Assembly (NCBI GenBank): GCA_964626205.1
Contig: CAZVED010000011.1
Coordinates: 1-29,911, forward strand
DNA length: 29,911 bases
Direction of reading: 5' to 3'
DNA from: CAZVED01 sp964626205
GTDB taxonomy: Bacteria; Patescibacteriota; Patescibacteriia; SG8-24
Under the pieces are notes generated by a model. That model was not told the origin of the DNA. It made no database searches and saw nothing but the letters and a program-made list of their open reading frames with translations. Each line of letters starts with the position of its first letter. The first letter of the stretch is position 1. The translations under genes and the position numbers were made by a program. Of this stretch, positions 8,550-15,999 are shown in pieces.

Positions 8550-8561
8550 GCGGTTACCCGC
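8550..8561 (-). promoter_or_regulatory. Hairpin just upstream of the Shine-Dalgarno
   Basis: Minus strand GCGG-GTAA-CCGC, directly followed by GGGAGG (8549-8544) and the ATG at 8535. A second leader hairpin (GACCGC, loop TTTG, GCGGTC; 8584-8569) precedes it. A near-copy of the GCGG hairpin stands before the gene at 28489. Confidence 0.45.
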
Positions 8562-8658
8562 ACGTTTTGACCGCCAAAGCGGTCGCCAATGAATGAATGT
8601 GCGTTGTTGGTATCTGTACCACCAGAACAGCTCGAAAGCCGTCTAGTAGTGACCGGTG

Positions 8659-8687
8659 ACCATAGCACAAAACCTCACCCTTGTCAA
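8659..8687 (-). promoter_or_regulatory. Promoter of the Cys4 basic protein gene
   Basis: Minus-strand TTGACA (8687-8682), 17 bases, TATGGT (8664-8659). Predicted start is near 8652. Confidence 0.65.
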
Positions 8688-8720
8688 GGATAAAACCGTC
8701 ACTGTTGAGCTTAAAAAAGC

Positions 8721-8745
8721 AAAAAACGCCCGTTCAAGAGGGCGT
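8721..8745 (-). terminator. Second terminator downstream of the methyltransferase gene
   Basis: Minus-strand ACGCCC, 8-base loop, GGGCGT (8745-8726) followed by six T (8726-8721). With the hairpin at 8844-8889 it forms a tandem pair flanking the inverted-repeat element. The stretch 8536-8908 holds no gene; its contents are the leader, promoter, terminators and element listed here. Confidence 0.7.
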
Positions 8746-8767
8746 CCGCTTATCCACGGAGCGAGGA

Positions 8768-8848
8768 TTTTTGCGTCCCGCCTAGGCGGAGCGACGAAAT
8801 GGGTGCAGGGCACCCATGAGGCGCGACAACGACGACCGGACGCAAAAA
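8768..8848. repeat. 81-bp inverted-repeat element with internal hairpins
   Basis: Perfect 11-bp inverted ends: TTTTTGCGTCC at 8768-8778 and GGACGCAAAAA at 8838-8848. Inside are the palindrome CCGCCTAGGCGG (8778-8789) and an 8-bp hairpin with a 3-base loop (8799-8817). The T-run is 5' and the A-run 3', so the outer stem is not a terminator. It folds as a three-way junction on paper. It could be a small structured RNA or a miniature element; no target-site duplication was seen. Confidence 0.5.
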
Positions 8849-8889
8849 GGCCGGGTTCTCGAAAGCGATATCCCTTCGGGGAACCCGGC
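8844..8889 (-). terminator. Intrinsic terminator of the methyltransferase gene
   Basis: Minus-strand GCCGGGTTC (8889-8881) pairs with GAACCCGGC (8858-8850) around a 22-base loop, followed by C and five T. It lies 19 bases after the stop at 8909. Confidence 0.8.
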
Positions 8890-8908
8890 ACAAGCCCGCT
8901 CCCGCCTC

Positions 8909-9460
8909 CTATTTCCTGAAAAGAAAGCCGTAGTGGTGTTCGCCGGGATGCAGATCTTTGACAAAAACGGCTCCGACGGACTCCGCAAGCTTGCGCGCTT
9001 CTTCCGCGGGCACGCGCGTCTCCATGGCCGGGCCGAGACTGACGCCGGACGGCTTCCAGTCCGCGACGACGAAAAGGCCGCCCGACTTCACCATGCGGAA
9101 GCACTCGCGCACGAGCGCCTCTTTTTGTTGGGAAAGAAACAAGTTGTTGATGAGGAGACCGACGTCCACGCTACCGTCCGGAAGCTTCACGCCGTTCGGA
9201 CGCTCCAGATCGCCCCACAACGTTTCGACGTTCGCCGCGGATTCCTGACGGATGCGGCTCTCGATACCAGAAAGCACGGACTTGAGGATGTCGACGGCAT
9301 ACACCTTGCCGTTCGGACCGACCATCCTCGATGCCGGGAACACGTAATGCCCGAGCGTTCCGCAACCGAAGTCGGCGACGACGTGTCCGTTCGCAACGCC
9401 AGCCTCCTCGAGAAGGCGGTTCGGGTCGATGAGCTCCTTGCCGGTGGGAAGGTATGCCAT
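8909..9460 (-). CDS. Class I SAM-dependent methyltransferase
   Basis: A 183-residue Rossmann-fold methyltransferase of the UbiE/Methyltransf_11 type. Motif I is VVADFGCGTLGHYV (about residues 27-40). The acidic residue after strand 2 that holds the SAM ribose is D57 (KVYAVDILKSVL). Motif II resembles GSVDVGLLINNLFLS, and the post-II strand is LVRECFRMVKSGGLFVVADW. The substrate is not evident from sequence. It lies ten bases downstream of the small membrane-protein gene, probably in the same transcript, which may begin at tRNA-Val. It is followed by a strong terminator. Confidence 0.85.
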   Translation of the reverse strand: MAYLPTGKELIDPNRLLEEAGVANGHVVADFGCGTLGHYVFPASRMVGPNGKVYAVDILKSVLSGIESRIRQESAANVETLWGDLERPNGVKLPDGSVDVGLLINNLFLSQQKEALVRECFRMVKSGGLFVVADWKPSGVSLGPAMETRVPAEEARKLAESVGAVFVKDLHPGEHHYGFLFRK

Positions 9461-9470
9461 AAAAATGATG

Positions 9471-9746
9471 TCAGCGCGGGACAGCGGTTCCCGGCGGAAC
9501 GAAGAGTCGACCGACCGTGCCGAGGACGAACCCTCCGAACAATCCGGTCATGACCATGAAGCCGATGAAAATGATGACGAGACCGAGCAGCTTGTAGAAC
9601 ATCCGCGTGCCGCCCATGCTGCCGAGCTTGTCCTCCGCCCAAGCGATCGCGCCGATGTTCTGCAGCAACGCCTCGCTCTTCCAGACGAACAGGAAACCGA
9701 TGCCGACGAGAACGAGACCTCCGATGATGCGTCCGATGACTCCCAT
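9471..9746 (-). CDS. Small two-TM membrane protein
   Basis: A 91-residue protein I do not recognise, with two membrane segments (about 5-22, IGRIIGGLVLVGIGFLFVW; and 52-78, KLLGLVIIFIGFMVMTGLF) and a short soluble loop between them. The open frame continues upstream to 9878, but that part is the translated tRNA-Val gene, so the ATG at 9746 is taken as the start. There is no Shine-Dalgarno. The start lies 16 bases after the tRNA 3' end, suggesting processing of a tRNA-mRNA co-transcript. The methyltransferase gene follows. Confidence 0.65.
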   Translation of the reverse strand: MGVIGRIIGGLVLVGIGFLFVWKSEALLQNIGAIAWAEDKLGSMGGTRMFYKLLGLVIIFIGFMVMTGLFGGFVLGTVGRLFVPPGTAVPR

Positions 9747-9762
9747 AGCGGGTAATGTGTAG

Positions 9763-9839
9763 TGGTGGACGATGTAGGATTCGAACCTACGACCCCCTCG
9801 GTGTAAACGAGGTGCTCTAACCAGCTGAGCTAATCGTCC
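9763..9839 (-). tRNA. tRNA-Val (anticodon TAC)
   Basis: A complete 77-nt cloverleaf including an encoded CCA (9765-9763). The 7-bp acceptor stem is GGACGAT with ATCGTCC, the anticodon loop TTTACAC gives TAC, and the T-loop TTCGAAT and D-arm are normal. A TATGCT box at 9879-9874 may be its -10, but the -35 is poor. Confidence 0.96.
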
Positions 9840-9898
9840 GAAACGGGATATGCCGGCGGTCGCATCCTTGGAAAGCATACCGCAGAATCGTCGGGAAG

Positions 9899-9922
9899 AA
9901 AAATGCCCCGGCTTTCGCCGAG
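9899..9922 (-). terminator. Terminator after tRNA-Leu
   Basis: Minus-strand CTCGGC, GAAA tetraloop, GCCGGG (9922-9907; one G-T pair), then GCA and five T. It lies 12 bases after the tRNA 3' end. Confidence 0.6.
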
Positions 9923-9933
9923 ACAGTTTTCTC

Positions 9934-10020
9934 TGGTGCGGACGGAGAGACTCGAACTCTCAAGGGATTGCTCCCGCTAGCACCTCAAGCTAGTGCGTCT
10001 GCCAGTTTCGCCACGTCCGC
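9934..10020 (-). tRNA. tRNA-Leu (anticodon GAG)
   Basis: An 87-nt type II tRNA with the long variable arm of tRNA-Leu and an encoded CCA (9936-9934). The acceptor stem is GCGGACG with CGTCCGC, and the anticodon loop CTTGAGG gives GAG, reading CTC/CTT. It lies 44 bases after the end of the diacylglycerol-kinase-like gene. Confidence 0.96.
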
Positions 10021-10064
10021 AGGTATGGGAGAGAGTATCGGATTCCGGAAAATCGAGCAAGGGG

Positions 10065-10850
10065 CTAGGCGGCAAAGACCCTTTCCCGGCCCGTAATCAC
10101 TTTCAGGCGCTGAGGAACCACCTCGATCTCGAACTTGCCGCCGGTGATGGTCTTGCCGTCCACGTCGATGGACATCGGCTCGTCGCTATCGATGGCAAGC
10201 TTGCGGATGGGGATGACGCTCGACAGGCATGCGCCCTTCCGGGCCATGAGGAACTTTTGGAACCGGCCCGCTTTCGGCGTGATGAGCGCGTCTAGGAAAC
10301 CGTCCTGCGGGTCACCGGACGTGAGACATTCCCGCTCATCCGGAGACATCATGGACTCACGGCGTAAGTTGCTGACGATAGTCTCGCATTCGGTCATCGG
10401 CACGTTGATACGGTACTTCCCCTCCCCCTCCATGGTGAGCTGCCCCTTAGGGAGACGGATCTGTGAGAGGAAGAGGTGGCCGTTCACGCTACCGAGATCG
10501 ATCTTCTGCGTCACGCGACGCGACAACACATCGCACGCGTCGACGCCCGACGGAATACCGAGCGCGACGGCGATTTCTACGGGCTCGCCGACCGGGATGA
10601 TGCCGAGCGTCACCTTCGCGTCACCAAGACCGTCGACAACGTTCGCAACCGTCTCATCGTTACCGACGACCACGACCGTCTCCACGCCACGACGCACCTC
10701 ATCACGAATGAGCCCCCTCGCGTTATTGAAGGGGGTCAATCGCCCGATCTTCCCGCTGATGCCGAGATCGGTCAGGCGTGTTTCGACTTCCGCAAGCGTC
10801 TTTTCGAACTTGCGGTCGTTGAGAAAGCTGTCGTAGACGTAGAAATACAT
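10065..10850 (-). CDS. Diacylglycerol kinase catalytic-domain-like protein with altered motifs
   Basis: A 261-residue protein resembling the DAGK/YegS lipid kinase fold, which phosphorylates lipids with ATP at the membrane. The pattern VETVVVVGNDETVANVVDGL (residues 56-75) aligns with the ATP-loop strand-GGDGTxNEV-helix, and LGIIPVGEPVEIAVALGIP (82-100) with the family's PLGTGNDFARxLGI. The glycines and the Asn-Glu of GGDGTxNEV are replaced (GNDETVANV), and GTGND is replaced by GEPVE. It is also shorter than typical. The fold assignment is fairly good, but catalysis is doubtful. It lies 43 bases after the bactofilin gene, so probably in one operon, and tRNA-Leu follows. Confidence 0.7.
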   Translation of the reverse strand: MYFYVYDSFLNDRKFEKTLAEVETRLTDLGISGKIGRLTPFNNARGLIRDEVRRGVETVVVVGNDETVANVVDGLGDAKVTLGIIPVGEPVEIAVALGIPSGVDACDVLSRRVTQKIDLGSVNGHLFLSQIRLPKGQLTMEGEGKYRINVPMTECETIVSNLRRESMMSPDERECLTSGDPQDGFLDALITPKAGRFQKFLMARKGACLSSVIPIRKLAIDSDEPMSIDVDGKTITGGKFEIEVVPQRLKVITGRERVFAA

Positions 10851-10893
10851 GCTGCTGGTTCCGACGGCATCGCTGCCGTACGGCGCGACGCTC

Positions 10894-11391
10894 CTAGCGG
10901 AAGAATGCGTTGACGGTGCGCTTCTCCTCGACGGCCTCGACTGCAGCCTCCTCTTCGGAGTCTACGATGGCGTCTGCGTCTTCGGACTTGGCCTTGGACT
11001 TCGTGGAGCGAACAGAGCGAGATGACGACGCGGTCTCTTCTGCGCCCATCTTGATCTGGCCATTCAACGCGGCGCCGCTCTCCACCACGAGCACTGCTGT
11101 ACGGATGTCGCCGAACACGCGAGCGCTCGCCTCGAGCTCCAGCTTGCCGGAAACGATGACGTTGCCGCGCACCTCACCGGCGACGACAGCGTTCGCCGCC
11201 TTCACATCCGCCGTGATGACGGCGTTCTCGCCGACACGAAGGTCGCGCTCCGTACGAAGGCTTCCCTGCACCGTCCCCTCAATGAGGACATTGCCCTGGC
11301 TGGTAAAGTCGCCTTCGAGTTGGACGCCGGCGGCGATGATGGTTTCAGGATTGTGACCTTCGCGGTTCGCCATAGGGCTGGTGTTGAACAT
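10894..11391 (-). CDS. Bactofilin family cytoskeletal protein
   Basis: A polymer-forming protein of about 165 residues. The central beta-helix region (IIAAGVQLEGDFTSQGNVLIEG through VVESGAALNGQIKM) shows the repeated hydrophobic-Gly pattern of bactofilins (PF04519), with LIEGTVQGSL and VFGDI as hallmark turns. The C-terminal tail is charged and disordered (Ser/Lys- then Glu-rich) and ends VNAFFR. Bactofilins form nucleotide-free filaments at the membrane and scaffold cell-wall or surface enzymes. The frame extends upstream to 11547 but overlaps the sensor kinase gene; 11391 lies after a good promoter. A second ATG at 11373 is possible. It is followed by the diacylglycerol-kinase-like gene. 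Confidence 0.88.
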   Translation of the reverse strand: MFNTSPMANREGHNPETIIAAGVQLEGDFTSQGNVLIEGTVQGSLRTERDLRVGENAVITADVKAANAVVAGEVRGNVIVSGKLELEASARVFGDIRTAVLVVESGAALNGQIKMGAEETASSSRSVRSTKSKAKSEDADAIVDSEEEAAVEAVEEKRTVNAFFR

Positions 11392-11454
11392 AGTAGGTGG
11401 CCGAAACGAGAGGTGGCTCGTACGTGCCAATACGAATGATTTAAGGCTGTGGAA

Positions 11455-11482
11455 AGTATAGCAACGCCCCCGACCCTGTAAA
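11455..11482 (-). promoter_or_regulatory. Bactofilin operon promoter
   Basis: Minus-strand TTTACA (11482-11477), 16 bases, TATACT (11460-11455). Predicted start is near 11448, giving a leader of about 57 nt. It begins ten bases after the stop of the upstream sensor kinase. Confidence 0.6.
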
Positions 11483-11491
11483 GGGCACGCC

Positions 11492-13087
11492 CTACAAGGG
11501 GATACGGAAGCCGAACAAGGACCCCTTTCCTTTGCCCGCGGACTCAATGAATACGGAACCTTTATGGGCCGTAACGATATTCTTCACGATGTAGAGACCG
11601 AGGCCTTCTCCGCTCGATTCGAGCTTCACCGCGGAAATACCGCGCTCGAAAAGATGGAACAGGCGCGCACGATCGGTCGTGTCCATGCCGATGCCGGTAT
11701 CCACGACCTCCACGACGAGATGGCCACCCTCTTCCCGCGCACGGACGGTGACGCCACCTTTCTGCGTATACTTGATCGCGTTGTCGATGAGGTTCGCGAA
11801 CACATGGAACAGCTTCGTCGCATCGCAGGGAACCGGCGGAAGCGACGCGGAAACATCGGTCGCGAGCGTCAAACCTTTCTTGTCCGCGAGCGGCTGCATT
11901 TCCGCGACTGCCTTCACGATGAGACCGGAAATGTCCGTCGGTGTGATGTACAAGTCCAGCTTGCCGAGTTCGATACGGGTGATATCGAGAAACATCTCGA
12001 TGGTCTGCGTGAGACGGTTCACTGCATCGAGATTCAACCCAATGATGCGCTGCTGCGGCTCGGTAAGCGTTCCGAAATCCCCGCGATGCAGCATGTCGAG
12101 ATACCCACGAATGCCGCCGAGTGGTGCGCGAAGCTGATGCGAGGCAAACGAGACGAACCGCGTCTTGAGCCGGTCTGCGCGCATGAGGACGGTATTGAGC
12201 TTCGTAAGACGATCGTAGAGCCCTTCGATCTCGCGATGCCGCTGCATCTCGCGAACAAACGTCCGAAGTGCCATCGCGCCGTAGATGACGAGCAAAAGCA
12301 ACAAGGTGAGGCGGAACATGAACTCAAGCGGCGTCGTTGCGGAGATGACGATACCGGCCATGAAAACAACGAGCAGGAGGAGCAGGGCGAGCTCAATGCC
12401 CGTACGGCGCAAATCGACATGAAGTTTCTTGCGCACGATCGCCCAAGCGATGGTCGCGAGGCCGGCAAACAGCGAGAGCGAGAGCATCCATTGCGGCACA
12501 AGGAGCGACGCGGACCCTCGTGCGTATAACGCGAGGAAGATTGCGCTGAACGCGAGGAGCGCCCCGCCGAGCACTGCAGCAAGGACGGTGTGCGCGATCT
12601 GCTTCCGCGTCATGGATGCATGAAGAATCAGCACCAGAGCGACGACGGTAACGACCGCGAAGTGAGCGGCAAGCCACCCGTGCGCGATACCGAGCGTCAA
12701 CGCGCCTCCCTGCGAGGCAGTCAACGGTGCAAAATATGCCAGCGTAAACGTGATGATGGTCGGCGCGATGACGAACGTATGTGTCGGTAACGACGGCAGG
12801 CGGTTGCGACCGTAGGACAGTGCAAGTAGAAGAAATGCCGTCGGTACAAGGCTGCCAAAGAAGACGGTCGAGCGATACCAAAACTGCTCCTGGCCCGTTC
12901 CCACTGTCGCATGGGCAAGCGCAGAAACGAACACCCAGAACGCGACAGCGACCAACATCCCCGCGAACGTCGTGTCGCGCGCGCTCTGGCGATGCTCGTA
13001 TGCGATCCAGAACCCGAGCGCGAACAGAACCGTCGCGGCGGCGAGCAGCCCGTTCGTGACAAAGAACTGGAAGGTGCCGAACATCAT
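11492..13087 (-). CDS. Membrane sensor histidine kinase (first of an overlapping pair)
   Basis: A 531-residue protein. Residues about 1-275 form roughly eight or nine hydrophobic helices, similar to the 7TM sensory region found in some histidine kinases. A coiled segment (about 276-305) leads to the HisKA domain, with the phospho-acceptor H317 in FASHQLRAPLGGIRGYL. The ATPase domain has the N box LIDNAIKYT (N436), G1 VDTGIGM (about 462-468), F box LFHLFERG and G2 SGEGLGLYIVK. All catalytic motifs are intact. The ligand is unknown. Its ATG overlaps the stop of the second kinase (ATGA), so the two are translationally coupled. There is no response regulator nearby and no obvious terminator after it. 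Confidence 0.92.
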   Translation of the reverse strand: MMFGTFQFFVTNGLLAAATVLFALGFWIAYEHRQSARDTTFAGMLVAVAFWVFVSALAHATVGTGQEQFWYRSTVFFGSLVPTAFLLLALSYGRNRLPSLPTHTFVIAPTIITFTLAYFAPLTASQGGALTLGIAHGWLAAHFAVVTVVALVLILHASMTRKQIAHTVLAAVLGGALLAFSAIFLALYARGSASLLVPQWMLSLSLFAGLATIAWAIVRKKLHVDLRRTGIELALLLLLVVFMAGIVISATTPLEFMFRLTLLLLLVIYGAMALRTFVREMQRHREIEGLYDRLTKLNTVLMRADRLKTRFVSFASHQLRAPLGGIRGYLDMLHRGDFGTLTEPQQRIIGLNLDAVNRLTQTIEMFLDITRIELGKLDLYITPTDISGLIVKAVAEMQPLADKKGLTLATDVSASLPPVPCDATKLFHVFANLIDNAIKYTQKGGVTVRAREEGGHLVVEVVDTGIGMDTTDRARLFHLFERGISAVKLESSGEGLGLYIVKNIVTAHKGSVFIESAGKGKGSLFGFRIPL

Positions 13088-14745
13088 GCCGATTGTTGAT
13101 GGCGCGCAGGGTCGTCCTTATCGACCGGGAGCGCGAATGCGAATGTCGTCCCCTTCCCTTTTTCGGACACATCGACCCAGATGCGCCCGCCCATGCCCTC
13201 GATGAACGTGCGGCAAATATAGAGACCAAGGCCGGACCCTTGCTGGTGCGGCATGTCTTTCGACTCCGCGCGGTAATACTTCGTAAAGAGCCGATCGCGC
13301 TCTTCCTTCGTCAGGCCGATACCGCCATCGGCGACGCGGACGACGACGAAATCGCCAGCAGCGTCCGGTTCCGCTGAGACAACGATGCGCGACTTCGGTT
13401 CAGAGTACTTCACCGCGTTGTCGACGAGGTTGATCATGACCTCATGCACCTTCTCGATGTCCGCTTTCACGAACGGAAGCGGGGTCGAACGGGAGACGAA
13501 CTCGATGCCGATATCCTTCGTCTGCACCTCGAAGCGCATCTCCTCGACAACCTGCGCCACCGTCCTACCGATGTCCGCAGGGGTGATGAGGAACTCGATG
13601 CGTTTCTTTTCGATGCGCGACATGTTCAGGAAGTTGTTGATGAGGTGGACGAGACGCTCGTTCATCTCGAACATCTGTCGGACCTTCTCCTTGACCTTCA
13701 CCGGGAGCTTTCCGTACGCACCCTCCTCGAGAAGGGCAAGATACCCCTTGATGACGGAGACCGGCGTGCGGAGCTGGTGTGAGGCGATGTTGATGAACTC
13801 GGATTTGACCTTGTCGAGCTCGCGGAGTTCTTTGTTGGCAACAGCGAGGCGCTGCGTCATGTCCTCAAGCTCGCGCTTGCGGCGTTCGTCCTCGCTCATG
13901 CGGCGGATGAGCAAGGTGCCGAACCCGATGATGCCGATGGCGAGAAGGGCACGTAATACAAAGTCTGACCATGAACGGGCGAGTAACAGGTCGATGGCCG
14001 CGAACGCCATGGTGTATCCGAGCAGGATCTGCGTGACCATCCCCTTGATCGAAAACAATCCATGACGGGCGATGGAGTATGCCACGAACGGGACAATGAT
14101 CGCGGTGGTAAAGGTCGGGCCGAGCCAGATATAATTCCAATTCAGGAACAACGGTGATGGCAGGATGAGGTTGAACAGAACGCCGCCGATCTCCCCTCCG
14201 ATGAACACACTCAAGACCACGAACAGCAGCTGGGACCGCAGGACGCCTTTCGCTTGGAGGTAGCTCCGAAAGAGCAGGATGTGCGCGGCAAGGAAAAAGT
14301 ACGCCAAGAGCACCGCGTAAATCCACCATCCGACCGGGTTCAGGATGACGTTGGATACCCACGGTTTCCCGGCAATACCGATCACGACGAGGTCGGTCGT
14401 GTAAATCATGATGCAGAACACCGTCACCGCGAACGCGTTCAGCACATGCACGACGGCGCTCATCTTCCGCGCCACAGGGAACTGCGTGGCAAAATACCAG
14501 AAAGCGTAAACCGCGATGATCGCGACGATGTATGAGGAGCGCATCCATCGCAATGCCTCATGCGCGCTCTCCGCATGGAAAAATGCGAGGAGTGCCACGG
14601 TCCATGACGCAAGCGCGAACATCCAGACGGAAAACAGCTGGTTGGATGGCGAATGTTTGTCCAAATAGAACAGGAGCGCCGCGAGCGCGACGTCCAAAAG
14701 AAGGACCAGGGACAGGATGATGGTGACGAAGGAAAGGTCCAACAT
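13084..14745 (-). CDS. Membrane sensor histidine kinase (second of an overlapping pair)
   Basis: A 553-residue kinase from the ATG at 14745. Residues about 1-283 have eight or nine membrane helices. The coiled linker RRMSEDERRKRELEDMTQRL leads to HisKA with H323 in FINIASHQLRTPVSVIKGYL. The ATPase domain has LVDNAVKYSEPKSR, VADGGIGL, YYRAES and QGSGLGLYICRTF, all intact. The layout parallels the downstream kinase, but the sensor regions differ, so they are probably anciently duplicated. The open frame runs upstream to 14796 through a terminator hairpin, so the MLDLSFVT start, directly after the T-run, is preferred. It has a promoter whose -10 box lies in the terminator loop of the KAS III gene. 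Confidence 0.92.
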   Translation of the reverse strand: MLDLSFVTIILSLVLLLDVALAALLFYLDKHSPSNQLFSVWMFALASWTVALLAFFHAESAHEALRWMRSSYIVAIIAVYAFWYFATQFPVARKMSAVVHVLNAFAVTVFCIMIYTTDLVVIGIAGKPWVSNVILNPVGWWIYAVLLAYFFLAAHILLFRSYLQAKGVLRSQLLFVVLSVFIGGEIGGVLFNLILPSPLFLNWNYIWLGPTFTTAIIVPFVAYSIARHGLFSIKGMVTQILLGYTMAFAAIDLLLARSWSDFVLRALLAIGIIGFGTLLIRRMSEDERRKRELEDMTQRLAVANKELRELDKVKSEFINIASHQLRTPVSVIKGYLALLEEGAYGKLPVKVKEKVRQMFEMNERLVHLINNFLNMSRIEKKRIEFLITPADIGRTVAQVVEEMRFEVQTKDIGIEFVSRSTPLPFVKADIEKVHEVMINLVDNAVKYSEPKSRIVVSAEPDAAGDFVVVRVADGGIGLTKEERDRLFTKYYRAESKDMPHQQGSGLGLYICRTFIEGMGGRIWVDVSEKGKGTTFAFALPVDKDDPARHQQSA

Positions 14746-14786
14746 AAAAAGGGTCCGTATGTGCTTAGCATAGCACACGCGGACCC
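14746..14786 (-). terminator. Terminator of the KAS III gene, abutting the kinase start codon
   Basis: Outer stem GGGTCCG (14786-14780) with CGGACCC (14757-14751), two mismatched positions, inner 6-bp stem and 6-base loop. Five T (14750-14746) follow and the kinase ATG comes immediately next. Confidence 0.75.
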
Positions 14787-14796
14787 CGCGACTCAA
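14767..14796 (-). promoter_or_regulatory. Promoter of the sensor kinase pair, embedded in a terminator
   Basis: Minus-strand TTGAGT (14796-14791), 18 bases, TATGCT (14772-14767). The -35 overlaps the KAS III stop codon and the -10 lies in the terminator loop. Predicted start is near 14760, giving a leader of about 15 nt. Confidence 0.45.
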
Positions 14797-15881
14797 AGAA
14801 CGATGACGTGCGCGCTGTAATGCACGCCTGCGCCGATGGCGGCGAAAAGGACGGTCGCTCCGGAGCCCAACGCGACGGTACCGTCGGCGAGATCCTCAGC
14901 GAGGAGAATGAACGTGCCGGCAGCGGACGTGTTGCCGTACCGGTCCATGTGCATCGCGACGCGATCCATGGGGAGGCCGCACGCCTGAGCGAAGCCCTCC
15001 ACGAGCCGCTTGTTCGCCTGATGGAGGTAGTACCGATCGAAGCCGTCCAGCGGGATGCCGGACTCCGCGACCACCGCATCGATGCACTTCTTCATGTAGA
15101 CCGGGAATCCGGTCGCCACGAGCTGGCCGTTCACGATGTACGCATGGTGTGCGGGCGTCGCGCGACCGTGATGCGGCGGATACAGCGCACCGCCGCCTTC
15201 GCGGAGTACGAGCTCAGAATACGCGGCGCCGGCATACGATGCCTTCACGCCAGCCGTACCGGAACCGGCATCGGACAGGATGACCGCGCCGGCGCCATCG
15301 CCGAACAGGTACATCGTGAGACATGCGTTGAGGTCGCGTCCGCCAACGTTCAGCGAGCTCGTGAACACCTCGCGATCGACGTACGCGGACGTCATGTTCG
15401 ACGCCACGACGGCGATGCGCTGCGCTGACCCATGCTGGATCAGCTTCTGAGCGAGATCCAGCAAGTACAGCGCGCCACCGCATCCGCTGTCGATAACGAC
15501 GGCGTGCGCGTCAGGGCGGCAGCCGAGACGGTGGTGCAGACTGATCGCGTCGTGGCTGAAGTTCAGCTTGTCCGGCGAAACGGTCACCAGCATGATGCCG
15601 TCGAGATCACCCGCGCCGATACCCGCCATGTCCATCGCGCGCCGCAGCGCCACTTCGCACATGTCGGTATTCGTCCGTGGGTAGACCGAGCCGTCATCCG
15701 GAGGGACGATGGCGCGGCCCGTCTGTTCGTCGAAGTCCCACAGGAACCTCCGTTCGACGATGCCGGTCTTCTGCTCGATCTTGTCGGCCGGCCATCCGGG
15801 AATCGCTTTCACGATCCGCTCGTTGGACACGACCCTATCAGGGACAAAAGAACCTGCTCCGATGAGCTGTACGCGTTTCAT
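14793..15881 (-). CDS. 3-oxoacyl-ACP synthase III family protein (KAS III, FabH-like)
   Basis: A 362-residue thiolase-fold condensing enzyme. FabH starts fatty-acid synthesis by condensing acetyl-CoA with malonyl-ACP; relatives make beta-ketoacyl, quinolone or head-to-head hydrocarbon products. The catalytic triad is intact: C134 in VIDSGCGGAL, H287 in YYLHQANKRL and N317 in YGNTSAAGT. The Gly-rich FGDGAGAV and the N-terminal IGAGSFVPDRVVSNERI are also typical. The start is supported by GGAGG five bases upstream. No other fatty-acid gene lies nearby, and CPR bacteria usually lack the pathway, so the substrate is uncertain. The gene has its own promoter and terminator. Confidence 0.9.
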   Translation of the reverse strand: MKRVQLIGAGSFVPDRVVSNERIVKAIPGWPADKIEQKTGIVERRFLWDFDEQTGRAIVPPDDGSVYPRTNTDMCEVALRRAMDMAGIGAGDLDGIMLVTVSPDKLNFSHDAISLHHRLGCRPDAHAVVIDSGCGGALYLLDLAQKLIQHGSAQRIAVVASNMTSAYVDREVFTSSLNVGGRDLNACLTMYLFGDGAGAVILSDAGSGTAGVKASYAGAAYSELVLREGGGALYPPHHGRATPAHHAYIVNGQLVATGFPVYMKKCIDAVVAESGIPLDGFDRYYLHQANKRLVEGFAQACGLPMDRVAMHMDRYGNTSAAGTFILLAEDLADGTVALGSGATVLFAAIGAGVHYSAHVIVL

Positions 15882-15960
15882 GCCTGCCTCCGACTGCGTG
15901 ATGGCGTTATCAAGGAAAACGAGCCTTCGATTCCCTCGAAACTACTCGAATACCTCACGT

Positions 15961-15990
15961 TAGATAAACGGAAAAGACGCTTTTTGTCAA
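15961..15990 (-). promoter_or_regulatory. Putative promoter of the KAS III gene
   Basis: Minus-strand TTGACA (15990-15985), 18 bases, TATCTA (15966-15961; weak). Predicted start is near 15953, giving a leader of about 70 nt that ends in a clear Shine-Dalgarno. Confidence 0.45.
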
Positions 15991-15999
15991 AGCCAAACC

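Noticed and set aside
8768..8848. The inverted-repeat element as a terminator
   Set aside because: On both strands the T-run is at the 5' arm and the A-run at the 3' arm, the reverse of a terminator.
9747..9878. N-terminal extension of the two-TM protein
   Set aside because: It is the translated tRNA-Val gene; the coding part starts at 9746.
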